Below, in pieces: positions 13,730-25,510 of a stretch of 64,000 nucleotides of DNA; the first letter of the stretch is position 1; the number at the start of each line of letters is the position of its first letter. The DNA is from Heterobilharzia americana (lineage: Eukaryota > Platyhelminthes > Trematoda > Strigeidida > Schistosomatidae): contig OX104134.1 of NCBI GenBank assembly GCA_944470555.2, forward strand, positions 108,246,701-108,310,700. Reading direction: 5' to 3'. The notes under the pieces were generated by a model that was given only the letters and a program-made list of their open reading frames with translations, was not told the DNA's origin and did not search any database. A program made the position numbers and the translations under genes.

Positions 13730-13918
13730 GTAAGGATTCTCTTACTTGACTTATTATTTATTCAGCAGTTGCGTGTCTATGTTTGAAAAAGATAAAGAGT
13801 AGATTATATGAAATGTTTCTGTGATTGTGTCGATATTTCTTTTCTCACACCGAATAACTTTCACGTCGATGATTACATGAACGTGCAGTATGCTGATACA
13901 GTAAGATGCTTTTTGCTA

Positions 13919-14418
13919 NNNNNNNNNNNNNNNNNNNNNNNNNNNNNNNNNNNNNNNNNNNNNNNNNNNNNNNNNNNNNNNNNNNNNNNNNNNNNNNNNN
14001 NNNNNNNNNNNNNNNNNNNNNNNNNNNNNNNNNNNNNNNNNNNNNNNNNNNNNNNNNNNNNNNNNNNNNNNNNNNNNNNNNNNNNNNNNNNNNNNNNNNN
14101 NNNNNNNNNNNNNNNNNNNNNNNNNNNNNNNNNNNNNNNNNNNNNNNNNNNNNNNNNNNNNNNNNNNNNNNNNNNNNNNNNNNNNNNNNNNNNNNNNNNN
14201 NNNNNNNNNNNNNNNNNNNNNNNNNNNNNNNNNNNNNNNNNNNNNNNNNNNNNNNNNNNNNNNNNNNNNNNNNNNNNNNNNNNNNNNNNNNNNNNNNNNN
14301 NNNNNNNNNNNNNNNNNNNNNNNNNNNNNNNNNNNNNNNNNNNNNNNNNNNNNNNNNNNNNNNNNNNNNNNNNNNNNNNNNNNNNNNNNNNNNNNNNNNN
14401 NNNNNNNNNNNNNNNNNN
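13919..14418. other. Assembly gap, exactly 500 N
   Basis: The run of N is exactly 500 bases, a round number suggesting a placeholder for a gap of unknown size. Open frames that appear to cross it are artefacts of translating N. Confidence 0.97.
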
Positions 14419-17400
14419 ATTGGTGGATATTTACTCCGTCCAAGCTAGTCGATAAACTGTTCAGTACTATGAAAAGAAAACTACTAGTTTGAACCTTAAC
14501 ATATTTCAAGTTTATAGTGTAGTTTCAATCTTCATTAAAAATTAAATTTATTCTGCTAATGATGATTACCTCAAGGTTTGGATCTTAATTGTTAGATGTA
14601 TGCTATCCATACTATTCTAGATAGAGGCTCGAATTGTTTGTTTTGTTTTGTACATCAGCGTAGCATTTGAAAAGCAATCGTATAACACGTCTTATATTTG
14701 AAAATATCTATCTTGTTTGCACAAAGATTACAAGAAATACATAGTTAAACCAGTCAGTTTTTTAAAATCCGATGTTACTGTCCTTACATATTTATTTTGC
14801 TAAATTCAGTCTGTCACGATAGTGATATAAATACATATGGTAGACAAAAGTCAGAATACAACTCAGCAACAACATGAATGCTTCATGCACTATACAATGG
14901 TCTATACTTATTGTGTGAGGGCTAATGATACCTAGTTGCTCAAACTTCAGTAGGTGGAGTACGGCTGTATAATCGGTGGCTAAAATTCGAGCGCCTTGAT
15001 AAATGAGCCACTGTTCCTCCCAAAGTCTCAACGATTAAGGTTTGAAAATCAGCAGGACAAGCTTGTTTTCCCTAGGATTGCAGATACACCTTTCTTACGA
15101 GCACAAAATCAAAATCTATGACTTTTTTCCCGAGTGTCGTTAATCATCAGTTACAAAATAGATTGATAAAGTCCAATAACGAACAGCTGCAATTTCATTG
15201 GACAGTTTATGAAGTAAAATTAATTCACGATTCATTGGAAACAAGTAAGCGGTAGTTTCAGTTAAAATTAATATTTGATAGCGAATGCTTTGATTATAGC
15301 TTGAAAGCTAGCTGTTGAAGTCCCATGAAATGAAAAATATCCTGAAACTCCTGACATCATCATCATCAGTTGGTTATTACTTTGTGTTGAAACTACGTGA
15401 TATTCAACTCTCCGAAGCGAACCGTTCACCAGTGTTGACAGATAGTTGGCTTTGCTCTTTTGGAAGATTTCCGCATTAAAAATTACAATTTGTTGAGTTG
15501 CAGCTGGTTAATTTAGTGTTGAGTGACTTAACCATTTTCGTGTTTATCTGCAGTAAAATCACAGATGGATGACGCAAGTTTACAATGGACGGTGTGGTCA
15601 ACATTTTAAACTGACAGATACCTAGGATTACTGAACTTGTTGAAATTGTTGTATAACTGCAGTTAGCTGTTAAGTGAAATATGCTTCAACGAAAAGTATG
15701 TTTAAATGACGAACCATTGAAAATAGCATATGAGCATTATTCATGAAAGTACATTCACTTCTCACGTAGAATGTATCTATAACCTCTGAAGATTAGACAC
15801 AGCATTTGTAACTCACTAAAATATTCGAGGTAAAGTTGCAGTTTAATCATGAACTTTTCATTGCCACTCTGTGCGACATCAGAACAAATGTTAGAAGGTA
15901 GTAAGTAAGCTGTGAGAATTCCGCTAAATGTGAATAAATGGTTAATCTTAGTGACTTCGGATATGACTGACTGTCTGTGTTATTGTGTTGTTGTGGTCTG
16001 CACATATCTGTCTATTGGCTATTCTGTTCGTTCTGACCTTCTTGCAGCTCCTCGTTCCTTCAGCAAGAGCTGTCCACTTCTGCAAAACCAACAGCAGGGG
16101 GAGACGAAGAAGTAAATAAATGCGTAATTACCTTGCTAAAACGAACTGGGACAAGGCTGGAGAAAATACTGTTCGGAAAAGACCTACAGTGCAGAAGGTA
16201 CTTCGGAACCCGAATTGTTCTCCACATTTGAGTCGTTTATAAAAGCCTACAAAAACTTTTCATCCTGTTTAAACAGATCAAGAAAGAATCGGCAAAAGAA
16301 TGACAATTAGCACATAATCTAAAAGACAAACCGAGACAACCACAGTCAGAAATACACCAGACAGAGGGTCACTCTCTTCAACTTTGTTTATATTGGCACT
16401 CATCGAGCGTTAAATGATATGAAGCATTCTCTTTCATCTCATTGTCTGAAAAGAAGCGTTTTTATAATTTCAACTGCAGAAATATAGAAAAAGTAAACAG
16501 AAGAAATGTGAATAATGCTAGGAAACGTTTCAAACCCACCGGTGAATTTCGCTGGGTATCCAATCCATCAATCAAGGAAGAAAAAGATAAACAAATATAT
16601 TTTTTGAGCTCAGGCGAATAAGAAGCAAATTCAATTGAAACACATGTGCAGACAGCGAAAACACAAGTACTAAAGCGACCGTTCATATTTCAGGTCACCA
16701 AGAAACTCTAACAATCCATTTGTAGAGAAATTTTATCTGCTCACTTCTGTGTGTAGTTTGTGATGAGCATGCAGTCTAAAATGACAATGAACGGCTCAAA
16801 GGTAAACCAACCAAATCATTAAGGTCAATACCCTTATACAAGTACTTACGAGAGTACCAACATTACAGCAGTCTCTTTATCGTGACTGAGCGTTTCAAAG
16901 TAGCGGAATACACTCATTTGATCATATGATCCTATAAGTTTCAAAGTAACTTATGAAATTGTGTTGGTTTACATCATTTTCGGTCATTCTCCAGTCACTT
17001 TCTGTTAGAACGTTTTGCAGACAAATGTTTACTACTTGGTAGTAGTGTGCGATTGAAAAGCAGAAATTAAAAGCACTTGTCATCAGGCATTATTCACACA
17101 GCTAATACCGTACTTGGTAAATTACAAACAGTTTTCAGACTTTTGCACGAGTACTTTAGCTTCAGTTAATGCATTTGCTTGATAACATTTGATCCGTAAC
17201 TTGGTGGTTATCACAGTTCGTCTAATCATGAGGTAAGAAGTGAACAACAAGGTAGTATTTTGAGATGACGGAGAATATTTATAACTCAGGAGGATGAAAG
17301 ACGATTATGCTCACGATGTTGTCTGGAAATGAAAGCATCACTACGAGACCATTTGGCTCGAAGAACATGAAGCCACTAAAATGTAGCGTTTATCCTTTGC

Positions 17401-18715
17401 GTTTATCATAGCTGAATAAAACTGAATCTTCCAATAATTTAGCTTTAAATGTTTTTTGATCAGTCGATTTAGGGTGAGCTATATTGAACTTCACATACAA
17501 GAACATTTCACACTCTCCGTTCCCTTCGTCCCCAAATTGTTCACTTGATTTGTATGAAATTTACTCGAAAAATCCCCCATGCTCTCAAAGAGTCGCTGAC
17601 AGATTCCTAAAAGGGATTCAGTCGGTTAACGCGTCCAAACAACGTATTTCCGGAGAATTGGAAATTATTTGAATAAACTTAAGTAGAGCAAGAAGCAGCG
17701 GTAACTTTTTCTTCAAGAGGTTTATACACCAAGAAAGCTACACTCTGGTGAAGAAACTTAATGATTCTAATCATACATATAAGAATGATTTTAGGTGGAC
17801 ACGCAGAAATTTTCCAGCATCAGCGACCAATCGAACTCAGAGAGTACTGAAGACTGAAGAACGTGGGATCGCTTACTCTTCAGCCCATTCCAGCAGGGCG
17901 TCAATCGCAACTAAAGGAACCAGACTGTGACAATGACTGATGGACATCCAAATCTCTTAGAGGACATCAGGATCCTAGAGACTGCAGACACACTTGGCTG
18001 ATAGGCGTCAAAAATCAAGGACAGGAATCATTACAAAGATCAAATTCACAAACTGCCTGTAATATTCTTTAGGAATTTTGTATCATTTCAGTTAACAATT
18101 AACTGTGCGTAATGATTCTAGGCATCAGTACACCAATAATGCTGCATAGTCATTACATTAGGTTAATATAATTTAAGGAAGTGAATAACTGGCAAGAGTT
18201 TCTTTTAATTTTCAAGTTTCATACTATGATCGAAGCCACTGTTCTCTTGCTTTGTTCACAATAAAGATCCTTGAAACTATTTTGCGTAACCGAAAGCAAC
18301 CTACACCTTATTCTCATGATCGTTAATAGTCAGGTAACTGAGGTGGTAATATTACTCATGTGTTCAAGTATGCATTCGTCGTTCATATATAGTCTACCTC
18401 TAGTCCCAAGCACAACCAACTCATTTCTGAATAACATATGAAACTACATATTCTCTTCCACAAGTTTACCGATTTTTGATATCGGTGACTTTCACAAATT
18501 TATGTCTGACTCTAATACATTGTAATCTACTAAATAATGCAGCAAAAAAGTTTTTTTTTCTAGTATTACCTTGGATTGTACTTCCCTTGCTCTATGTGAC
18601 TGATATCATTCTTCAAAATTGAACTTTGGTCTTGAAGATAGTTTTAATTTGCTGAGATTTCCCAACATTATTCACAAGATGTCAAAGATAAGAGAATCTG
18701 ATCTAAAGTGTTAAA
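14419..18715. other. No recognised exon or repeat family
   Basis: This stretch lies between the gap and the first recognised channel exon, where S1-S3 exons of the channel would be expected if present. Short open frames such as 15912-16115 and 16462-16686 have hydrophobic segments but no channel-like pattern with suitable splice sites. It remains unassigned. Confidence 0.4.
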
Positions 18716-18719
18716 TATT

Positions 18720-18800
18720 ACGAGGCAACTGACAGGATATCCTGCACTACCTACGTTTCGGGCTTGTTGGTACTCACCCATAAGGTGAGTCTGAAACAAT
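18720..18800. repeat. Repeat family B, partial copy
   Basis: GTTTCGGGCTTGTTGGTACTCACC recurs with slight changes at 19096 and 59840. A small hairpin (ACTCACC/GGTGAGT) is included. The family is probably a tRNA-derived SINE read in reverse; see the 59820 copy. Confidence 0.6.
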
Positions 18801-19059
18801 GGGGAAAATGATTTTAGCTCAGGAATCTGATAACGCCTCACATAGTGCTAAAGATAGAAACAATATCATTGAGGTATTCATTTCACCACTGTACTCTGCT
18901 GAACTGGATTATGTAAAAGGCCTGAAAGTGAATGTCCCGTAGGTGTAAATTTTTTGTCGCAATGATCAACATTGACCAAAGTCTACTGATCCATTTAGCT
19001 GTGTATCCTCATTGTTAAGTGATGCAACACTCTGTGGCTCTATTTTTTAGAGTTATATG

Positions 19060-19165
19060 TAAGATTCCGCAGGAAGGAGGTCTAACTGTACCCAGGTTTC
19101 GGGCTTGTTGGCACTCATCAGCAACAATAACGAAGTTCTCGTTCCGCTAAAGATTCTAACCTTCA
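19060..19165 (-). repeat. Repeat family B, partial copy
   Basis: It contains CCAGGTTTCGGGCTTGTTGG and CACTCATCAGCAA, shared with the copies at 18720, 31075 and 59820. It lies about 215 bases upstream of the first recognised channel exon. Confidence 0.65.
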
Positions 19166-19379
19166 CCACTTAGTGTTGAATTCATGAAGTTCACTGTTAT
19201 ACCATTCGCATCCAAATTGTTGTATCAACGAAAGACTGGTTTTATTTTGACATTTCAAAGTACCATGTGTCAACATCATTCTGTTGTTCATGAAAAAAAA
19301 ATTGTGTTCGACCTTGTCAATGACTGATTTACCAAATGATTTAAACAAATTTTTCTCAATTTTATTTTCAAAAAATCAG

Positions 19380-19469
19380 ATTGATATCACTTCAATTATC
19401 CCATTGGATTTATTCTCGTTCTTTTATGAAAAAGATATGGCGCGCTTTCGAATTTTACGCCTACTGAAA
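19380..19469 (+). CDS. CNGB: CNG channel beta subunit, exon with S4
   Basis: This exon encodes 30 residues, starting IDITSIIPLDLFSF and ending FRILRLLK. The first part matches the end of S3 and the S3-S4 link of cyclic nucleotide-gated channels (D-x-x-S-x-x-P-L-D). The last part is an S4-like helix with R and K every third or fourth position. The exon is bordered by TCAG and GTAAGC, starts in phase 0 and ends in phase 0, which fits the next exon at 24542. Flanking open sequence is probably intron because its translation departs from the family on both sides. Upstream exons for the N-terminus and S1-S3 were not found. Confidence 0.85.
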
Positions 19470-20344
19470 GTAAGCAGATTGACATTCTACAGTTCATTAT
19501 CAAGCAATCAAAGAATATTGTTTATTTGTTTTAATTATATGATTATCTGAAAATTAATGCATGATTTTATTAAATGTATAAAACAATGTCATCATTCCAA
19601 ATTTTTCATCCCGTAATTTATTTCACAGAAGTTGAACTGTTTTACAGCTGAGACTAGTAAACGTCTAATCATCAATTTAGACATCAGAAGTCAATGGAAG
19701 TTCATGGAAAAAGTTTTTCATTTTCAGTGTCCATACCATATTGCGTAAATGCTATTATGGTGCACAGCCGTCTGGTTAATGACGCCATTCAGAAATGAAC
19801 TTCACATAGTTTCCAGAGGTTTCGAAATGTACTACTGAACAAAGTGAACAGTTGAAAACCACTCAGGCTGATCTTTAGATTTCGCTAGCCAGCCAGAAAG
19901 AGTGATCTGACCACCAGACGGCCAAATCGCTAGTTCGTGGACGGCCTCATCAGTGGTGTACCTGGGCAAATTCAGTTATGAAGCCAGATTGTTTAAACCA
20001 ACTTTATCAGGCTACCTGACGTGGACCGACAACACCTTAAGCAGGATGAACAGTTTCCAAATAATTTACAAATTGAATGTTCCATTTTGACATTTCTCAT
20101 GACTGCGTAGTTTTTCAACTTCCCAACTATAGGTTCAACAAGGTTTCATCTGGAAATCATCCGTAGGCAAGGTCACAGGATGCAGTCTGATGCAAAAGTG
20201 TCCAAGAGTACTGCTGAACAATATCAGTAGTGTATTTCGATAGTAAAAAGATTTAGAAAATCAGAAAATAATCAAAAGTGAATACCAGCATACCAGATGC
20301 ATACACACAGAGAGCAAAGAATATTTAATTACAAAGAGGTTTCC

Positions 20345-20480
20345 GATAACTTACTGACATCAGTCAGACAATCATGGGAAACCTGAGATCACTTATGTAA
20401 GGCAGTTCACAAGTGGTACTCACCATTCATGATATCTGAAGTCTCTTGAACACAATCACTGATGGCGTCATAGGTGCAAG
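20345..20480 (-). repeat. Possible degenerate SINE
   Basis: GACATCAGTCAGACAATCATGGGAAACC resembles, on the - strand, the tail of the SINE copies seen at 28090 and 48055. The rest is weak. Confidence 0.3.
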
Positions 20481-20795
20481 TTGGTGAGGAATTCTGAACT
20501 ACGACAAAACAGCTAACGAATACTTCGACAAATTTAGTGTTTTTCCTGAAAACCACTCTGAAATTGATCATACCCTACTGACTTTTAGTTCAAACAATAT
20601 TTGATCAAGTACTTGGATCAATAAATAATTCCTGAAGTAGCTGCATCACACTGGGTTAAGTACAAAACAAACCACGGTACAGTAGATGTTTACATAAAGG
20701 CTTTATTCACGTATTCAAACCTCATAGTTCTCATGGTGACTGACTTAAGGTAGTCTAGAAAAGACCATGATGAATCTCGTGTGTGTTAGTTAGTA

Positions 20796-20834
20796 TTAGT
20801 ATAATTGCTTGTTTAATACAAGCAATTATACTAA
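20796..20834. repeat. Inverted repeat, 17-bp perfect arms, 5-base loop
   Basis: TTAGTATAATTGCTTGT (20796-20812) pairs perfectly with ACAAGCAATTATACTAA (20818-20834) around the loop TTAAT. It sits 26 bases upstream of a SINE head, so it may be an older palindromic insertion site or a small foldback element. Confidence 0.85.
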
Positions 20835-20860
20835 AACAATACCCGTCACACAAGAAGTGG

Positions 20861-21028
20861 CTGCCGTGGCTCGGTGGTGTAGTGGATAATGCTCTGGCGT
20901 TTGAAGCGATCGCTCCCAAGTCTCGGTGGGAACAACACTCACTAGGAGGTAGGTACATCCAGCTGACGAGTCCCGAATAGGATGCAATGAGCATCCTGGA
21001 TTCCACTGCTACCGACTATCCATCATTA
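20861..21028 (+). repeat. tRNA-derived SINE, type 1
   Basis: The clearest copy in the window. The head GTGGCTCGGTGGTGTAGTGG followed by ATAATGCTCTGGCGTTTGAAG has a tRNA-like A-box. The body continues with CTCACTAGGAGGTAGGTACA, TCCAGCTGACGAGTCCCGAA and CATCCTGGATTCCACTGCTA. It matches the general plan of schistosome Sm-alpha-type SINEs. It is transcribed by RNA polymerase III when intact and moved by retrotransposon proteins. The 3' half differs from the CAGCTGTCCAGT subfamily, so two subfamilies are present in the window. Confidence 0.85.
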
Positions 21029-21888
21029 TTACATATGTTAGTTAGTATATTCGGGATCTCACAGAGTACTAGCAACTACGGAATGCTTAGTCAGTAATCA
21101 GAAGCACCTTCTCATAGTACAAGAAACATTTATGACTTCTCACCCACCGTATATTGATAGGTGTTTCTTTATCCATCTGGAAGCATTGCCCATAGTGCAT
21201 CCAGTACAACTTCCACCAAACAGCAGGCGAATTCATGCAATAAATATTGATTTCAACAAATGAATCTGAACAAATTGTATTCACGTTCTCTAATTTTTCA
21301 TGTTGTAATCTACTTTTCCTACTCTTGAGACGGACCAGTTCAATTTGCGGCTAAGCTAGGCGTATGTGATGATCTTGAAAAGTTCCTAATGTGTCTACCA
21401 ATGTTATACTGTTTATGCTGCAAATATTCCCTCAGTAATTACAAAAACTGAAAACTTGGGCAGGTAGAAAGCAGAACAAGATTCATGAAATAAATTGGGC
21501 TCATATTTACATATTTCTGTAATTCTCCTTACTTGCAAGCAGTCTGTAATAAAAACAGAATAAGTTTGGAATCAAAATGTGAGACTTCCTTTTGAGTTAG
21601 AACAAGTAACCATATACATTGAGAAATATAAATACAACAGGTAAAAATGAGTATAAAAAACAGTTACCAATGTGAATAGTGGTGATATTGATGGCTAAAA
21701 TGAAGAGTTGTAGACCACTCACCGCGACCAGCAGTTGTTGTTAGCCTGAAGATGTTTTAAACATTGGATGCCCATCTCACTTGTTTAGGGTTAAGCTCAT
21801 CGGAGGTGTTGTTGCTTTCATCACTTTATTCGGTAAACTAATCAATGCTGAAAAAAAATTTGTATCATTTAGTTTCCTTTATGAATTC

Positions 21889-21985
21889 TGACAAAACAAT
21901 AAGAAGACGAAATCCATCCACATCGAGTAATTTATTTACGCAACACATTTCGAACAGTTTGATAACACAAAATGTACTTTGTGAA
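21889..21985 (+). repeat. Dispersed repeat D
   Basis: AACAATAAGAAGACG, CGCAACACATTTCGAACA and a TGTACTTTGTGA end match the 25030 copy closely, including the whole AACAATAAGAAGACG string. Confidence 0.7.
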
Positions 21986-23198
21986 AAATCACCCAGCTAA
22001 GGAGTAAGAAAATCAGTATCCGTCATATGAGAAGAGTATGCTGAAGGTGGAAATATCAATAAAGCTAAATGAAGCAATAAAAAACTAATGCTTTTAAAGC
22101 CTAATTTACTAAATGAGTTTTAATAGGATGAAACACTGTTTTGAACACACTAAAGTAGTTTAAGCCTCTTAATGACTAATGCCTCAATTAACTTTGCATC
22201 TCAGCACGTCGAATAGATGGGCTAAAATAACGTTTGCACATCTATTTTGTGTTACGTTCTAATAATTTGTTCATCGACGGGCTTGGTTGTTTCCAACATC
22301 AAAGGAGTCAGACAACCCTATTCGTTTCTGAAGTCACTTTGACATATGTCCCGTGGTCCTACTTTTCAATGATTGTTCAGTTCATCCTATATGCTTGAGA
22401 TCCACGTATATTTAAAATCACAGTTACAGTGGGATGGGATTTTATCTTTTACTTGTTCTAAGGATTTTAATGTAAGCCTCAAATTTCGAGTTATCCAAAT
22501 CTTAGATGTATTGTGTGCTTACTTGCTGGCAGCCTTAAGTAGTTGTCTCACTATCAAGATATTTCCTACATTTTTAAAAGGTTAAATGAAGGTGAGAAAG
22601 ATGAGTTTTTATCAGTTATATGCTCCAAATCACACACCTTCCTCAGACAGTTTTGTAAAGCTTTCTAATTCAGTAGATTGCAGCTAAGTATATTCAGTCT
22701 TATTCATGTCACAAAATTACATATCCGGAATGTAAAACTAAGGCTGCAAGGTAAACTTGCATTCCATGTTGGTGAGTCATACGTCTTATGGAAACTATGG
22801 TGTGACTTCAAAGGTTATCCTATGCTATGAAGGACTATTTTCCTAGCCAAATTTCCGAAATCTGATTGGCTATTTTAGTAGGTGTCTTGAATGGCCTTTC
22901 AAGCCACTCGGAGTTATCAACAATATGCCATTTGAAATTCTTACAGTTTTCCAGTACTAGTAAAACGAAATGGAATGTACAAGAGAAAGTAAGTAACAAC
23001 TGATAATAAAAATCACACTAATTTTTTCCTTAAAAATCCTGATAGATATGTCACTAATCCTTCTAATCTCGCTTTATCTGCTTATACCAATTCTGCATCA
23101 ATTCCAGTGTCTTTACAGCTGAGGAAAGGTTGTGAAATGGATAAATATTTACTCAATTTATTAAGGAAATCTTTTTCTTAATGCTCCAATGAAAGTGG

Positions 23199-23200
<2 letters not shown>

Positions 23201-23248
<48 letters not shown>
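23201..23248 (+). repeat. (ATT)16 microsatellite
   Basis: An uninterrupted ATT trinucleotide run of 48 bases lies in a channel intron. It is likely to vary in length between isolates. Confidence 0.97.
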
Positions 23249-24109
23249 TCGTTGCCCAGTGAAACATAAGGTATCGGAAGGAGCAGTCATTATTTGCGTA
23301 CGTTTCATAAATATTCAGGCTTTTTTTGCTGTTATTTAAGTACTGATGTCTGCAAATCCACTCGGTCAATTTATTATTCCCATGCCTAGACTGAGTGGTA
23401 AAATGTTTTCAGTACAATCTGAGCCTTTTTTAATGATACCTGCAGCTGCTACGTTACTGAGAGGGTACCTGATACTCTCTGGTTTTCAATAGTTCTCTGA
23501 TAGACATCTATAAAATGAGCGAATAGCGATAATTTGTCAACCAAAAGGGTCGCTAGTTCAGTCGTTAGAAAGTTTAGCGAAATTCACAAGTTGTCCCTTA
23601 ATCCTTCAAAATTAGGTACATTTAATTCGCCTCTGGTGGTAAACTGAGAAAAGGCTTTCAACTTTCTCAAATAATCTCACTATTTAATGTCTCTAGTGTT
23701 GCGAAGGTGATCGTGAAAATTCAAGTTTTTTATATGCACTGAACTACTAATTTTTTTAGTTTTTAACTAAAGTTTATACACAGAAATTTCTGAAAACGAT
23801 GAGTTCGTAAGTTTTGCACCCAGATTAAGAGCTGATATTGACTTCCCACTGCTACGATTTAGTGTCAAGTAATACGTGTTTTTAATTTGAACTGCCGAAA
23901 TCTGCGTTCATGCATCACACAATCATTCATAAGTGATTTCATGAAAACTTCACTAAGGCTTCTACTAACCTCATGGCCGAATCTGAGAGCTTGAATCGAG
24001 GTATCGACTATTTGTATGGACGCTTAGATCACAAACTCAAACATCATTTTGTAGCGGTTAGCAGTCAAACACAAAACACACGTTTCGTACCACCTGGGGT
24101 TATTCAACT

Positions 24110-24285
24110 CATCATCTCCTTATTTCAATGAACATTGTTGTTCACGATGGAGTTCACACAAAACCAGCTACTGTAACTGCGTTCGAGTCTCTGTGAGACC
24201 TCCGACTATGAATAAGAAACCGGTTCATCTTAAGCAGAAGGAAACCCGAGTCCCGGACTCCACTGCCAACTAGAATCTAATATAT
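24110..24285 (+). repeat. Degenerate SINE, type 1
   Basis: CGTTCGAGTCTCTGTGAGACC and the tail CCCGAGTCCCGGACTCCACTG resemble a rearranged type 1 SINE. Order and length are imperfect. Confidence 0.4.
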
Positions 24286-24541
24286 AGTCATTTGTCGGGC
24301 ATCATCTCATTCAGATCAACAACTCCAAAAGTCGTCGATCTTTTTCATAAATTTCCTGAAGTACAACGTTGACAAAGTCAATCTCAAAACTAGTGAAATA
24401 TTCAATTGTTCAGGATTTGATTTGGCTCATCGTGCCCACAAGTTTATACAAGAGAACTCATCTACTTTTGACATTTCAACAGTATGCATAATTATGACAA
24501 ATTTATGACGAACATTCTCTGACAACTTTTTATTCCTGAAG

Positions 24542-24731
24542 ATTAACGCATTTTGGGAGGCATTTGAAAACTGGATCAACGCTTAAATGCTGGTTATGCA
24601 GTACGCCTTGCTCGAACAATAATATACATGATTTATATTATCCACATAGAAACTTGTGGCTTCTATGCATTCAATCGATGGGAAGGTATAGGTGAAACAT
24701 CTTGGACAATCCAACCAGGTCCAATTTCACC
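24542..24731 (+). CDS. CNGB: CNG channel beta subunit, exon with S4-S5 link and S5
   Basis: The first frame reads INAFWEAFE after TGAAG at the acceptor and directly continues the S4 helix of the previous exon. It is closed by TAA at 24584. From about 24570 the next frame reads LDQRLNAGYAVRLARTII, then MIYIIHIETCGFYAFNRWEG and IGETSW. Together this is the S4-S5 link, S5 and turret of a CNG beta channel (family pattern F-W-E-x-x-x-x-L, R-x-x-R-T, C-x-Y-Y/F, E-G-x-G). The donor is GTAAGT at 24732. The exon has 190 bases; one more base, most likely in the AAAA run at 24567-24570, makes the frame continuous and gives an end phase of 2, exactly what the exon at 32858 needs. A break by one missing base is therefore well supported; whether it is real or an error cannot be decided here. 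Confidence 0.85.
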
Positions 24732-25029
24732 GTAAGTAGTTCATATTTTAACTGTTCAAAGAAACTTATTTGGTTGTGTAAACTGACGTCATTTATTTGA
24801 AACGGATGTATTGTTCTAAATTAAATGAAAATATCCTGTCAACTTGGTGAAAACTGTCTTGAGCATTAAATTTTGCTAAGTACATGTGTATTTGCCAGCT
24901 ATTTTCCCCGTGAATTTTATTTTTTCCTAACTTTAAATTGTGTCTCCACATCAAAGTAATATGTATACTGCCTTTCATCACTTTTAAATCTATTTTTGCC
25001 ACCTGTATCTTTTGTTCTTATCCCATTTT

Positions 25030-25120
25030 GGTAAAACAATAAGAAGACGTAGTTAGTCTGAAACGTATGTAATGTAATGGCGCAATACATTTCTAACACA
25101 TACACTTACTTGTCATCCAT
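25030..25120 (+). repeat. Dispersed repeat D next to a Penelope-like relic
   Basis: It contains AACAATAAGAAGACG, GTCTGAAACGTATGTAATG, GCGCAATACATTTCTAACAC and ACTTACTTGTCATCC. It lies directly beyond the C-terminal end of the - strand coding relic at 25170-25510, so repeat D is probably the 3' end of that element type. Confidence 0.7.
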
Positions 25121-25169
25121 ATCTACCCGAATTATCGAAAATAATACGGGAAGGGGAGCGGATATGTTA

Positions 25170-25510
25170 ATCCGTCTTAATATTGAAGATGATTTACCAA
25201 GGCAGGTTTTTGAATGCATCAAAGAGGTCTTATCTTCCTTATGACTAGAGCTTGAAAAAACATAAGTAAATATCCCCAAATGGTTTTGTATATAGGTCTG
25301 AAGGATATATTCAAATCAAACTTGTAACCCATTTCGATGAAATGTTCAGCTATCAGCGAAGGTGGACATCTGTTGCCTGTGTCAATGAGATCATCACTCG
25401 ATTTTATTTATTTTTGCAGCCATTCAGGAATCTACATTGTAAATATCGACGGATCCTGCCCGTTAATTTGTGACCACACGTAGATGTAAACTGATAAACC
25501 CAATGAATGT
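25170..25510 (-). pseudogene. Penelope-like element, C-terminal endonuclease relic
   Basis: The - strand translation contains a segment ending PEWLQK, then a stretch reading LIDTGNRCPPSLIAEHFIEM, then FFQALVIRKIRPL followed by CIQK. This is the order seen at the end of Penelope-like polyproteins: the GIY-YIG endonuclease region with its H-x-P-x-W-L, the I-A-E-H-x-x-x-x-G-H block, and the E-A-L-x-I-x-x-x-x-P segment. Stops interrupt the frame upstream. The reverse transcriptase part is absent here. Confidence 0.7.

Noticed and set aside
13808..14509. Three open frames of 180 to 215 codons across 13.8-14.5 kb on both strands
   Set aside because: Nearly all of their length is N. They are artefacts of the 500-base gap.
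15912..16115. A hydrophobic + strand frame considered as S1 of the channel
   Set aside because: Apart from one WLILV segment it shows none of the S1-S2 pattern, and no junction phase could be matched.
20861..20935. tRNA genes at SINE heads
   Set aside because: The A-box-like heads cannot be folded into a full cloverleaf by eye and continue into SINE bodies.
22373..22585. A hydrophobic + strand frame first considered as the S5 exon of the channel
   Set aside because: The true S5 exon at 24542-24731 matches in sequence, order and phase. This frame has no fitting splice sites or conserved residues.
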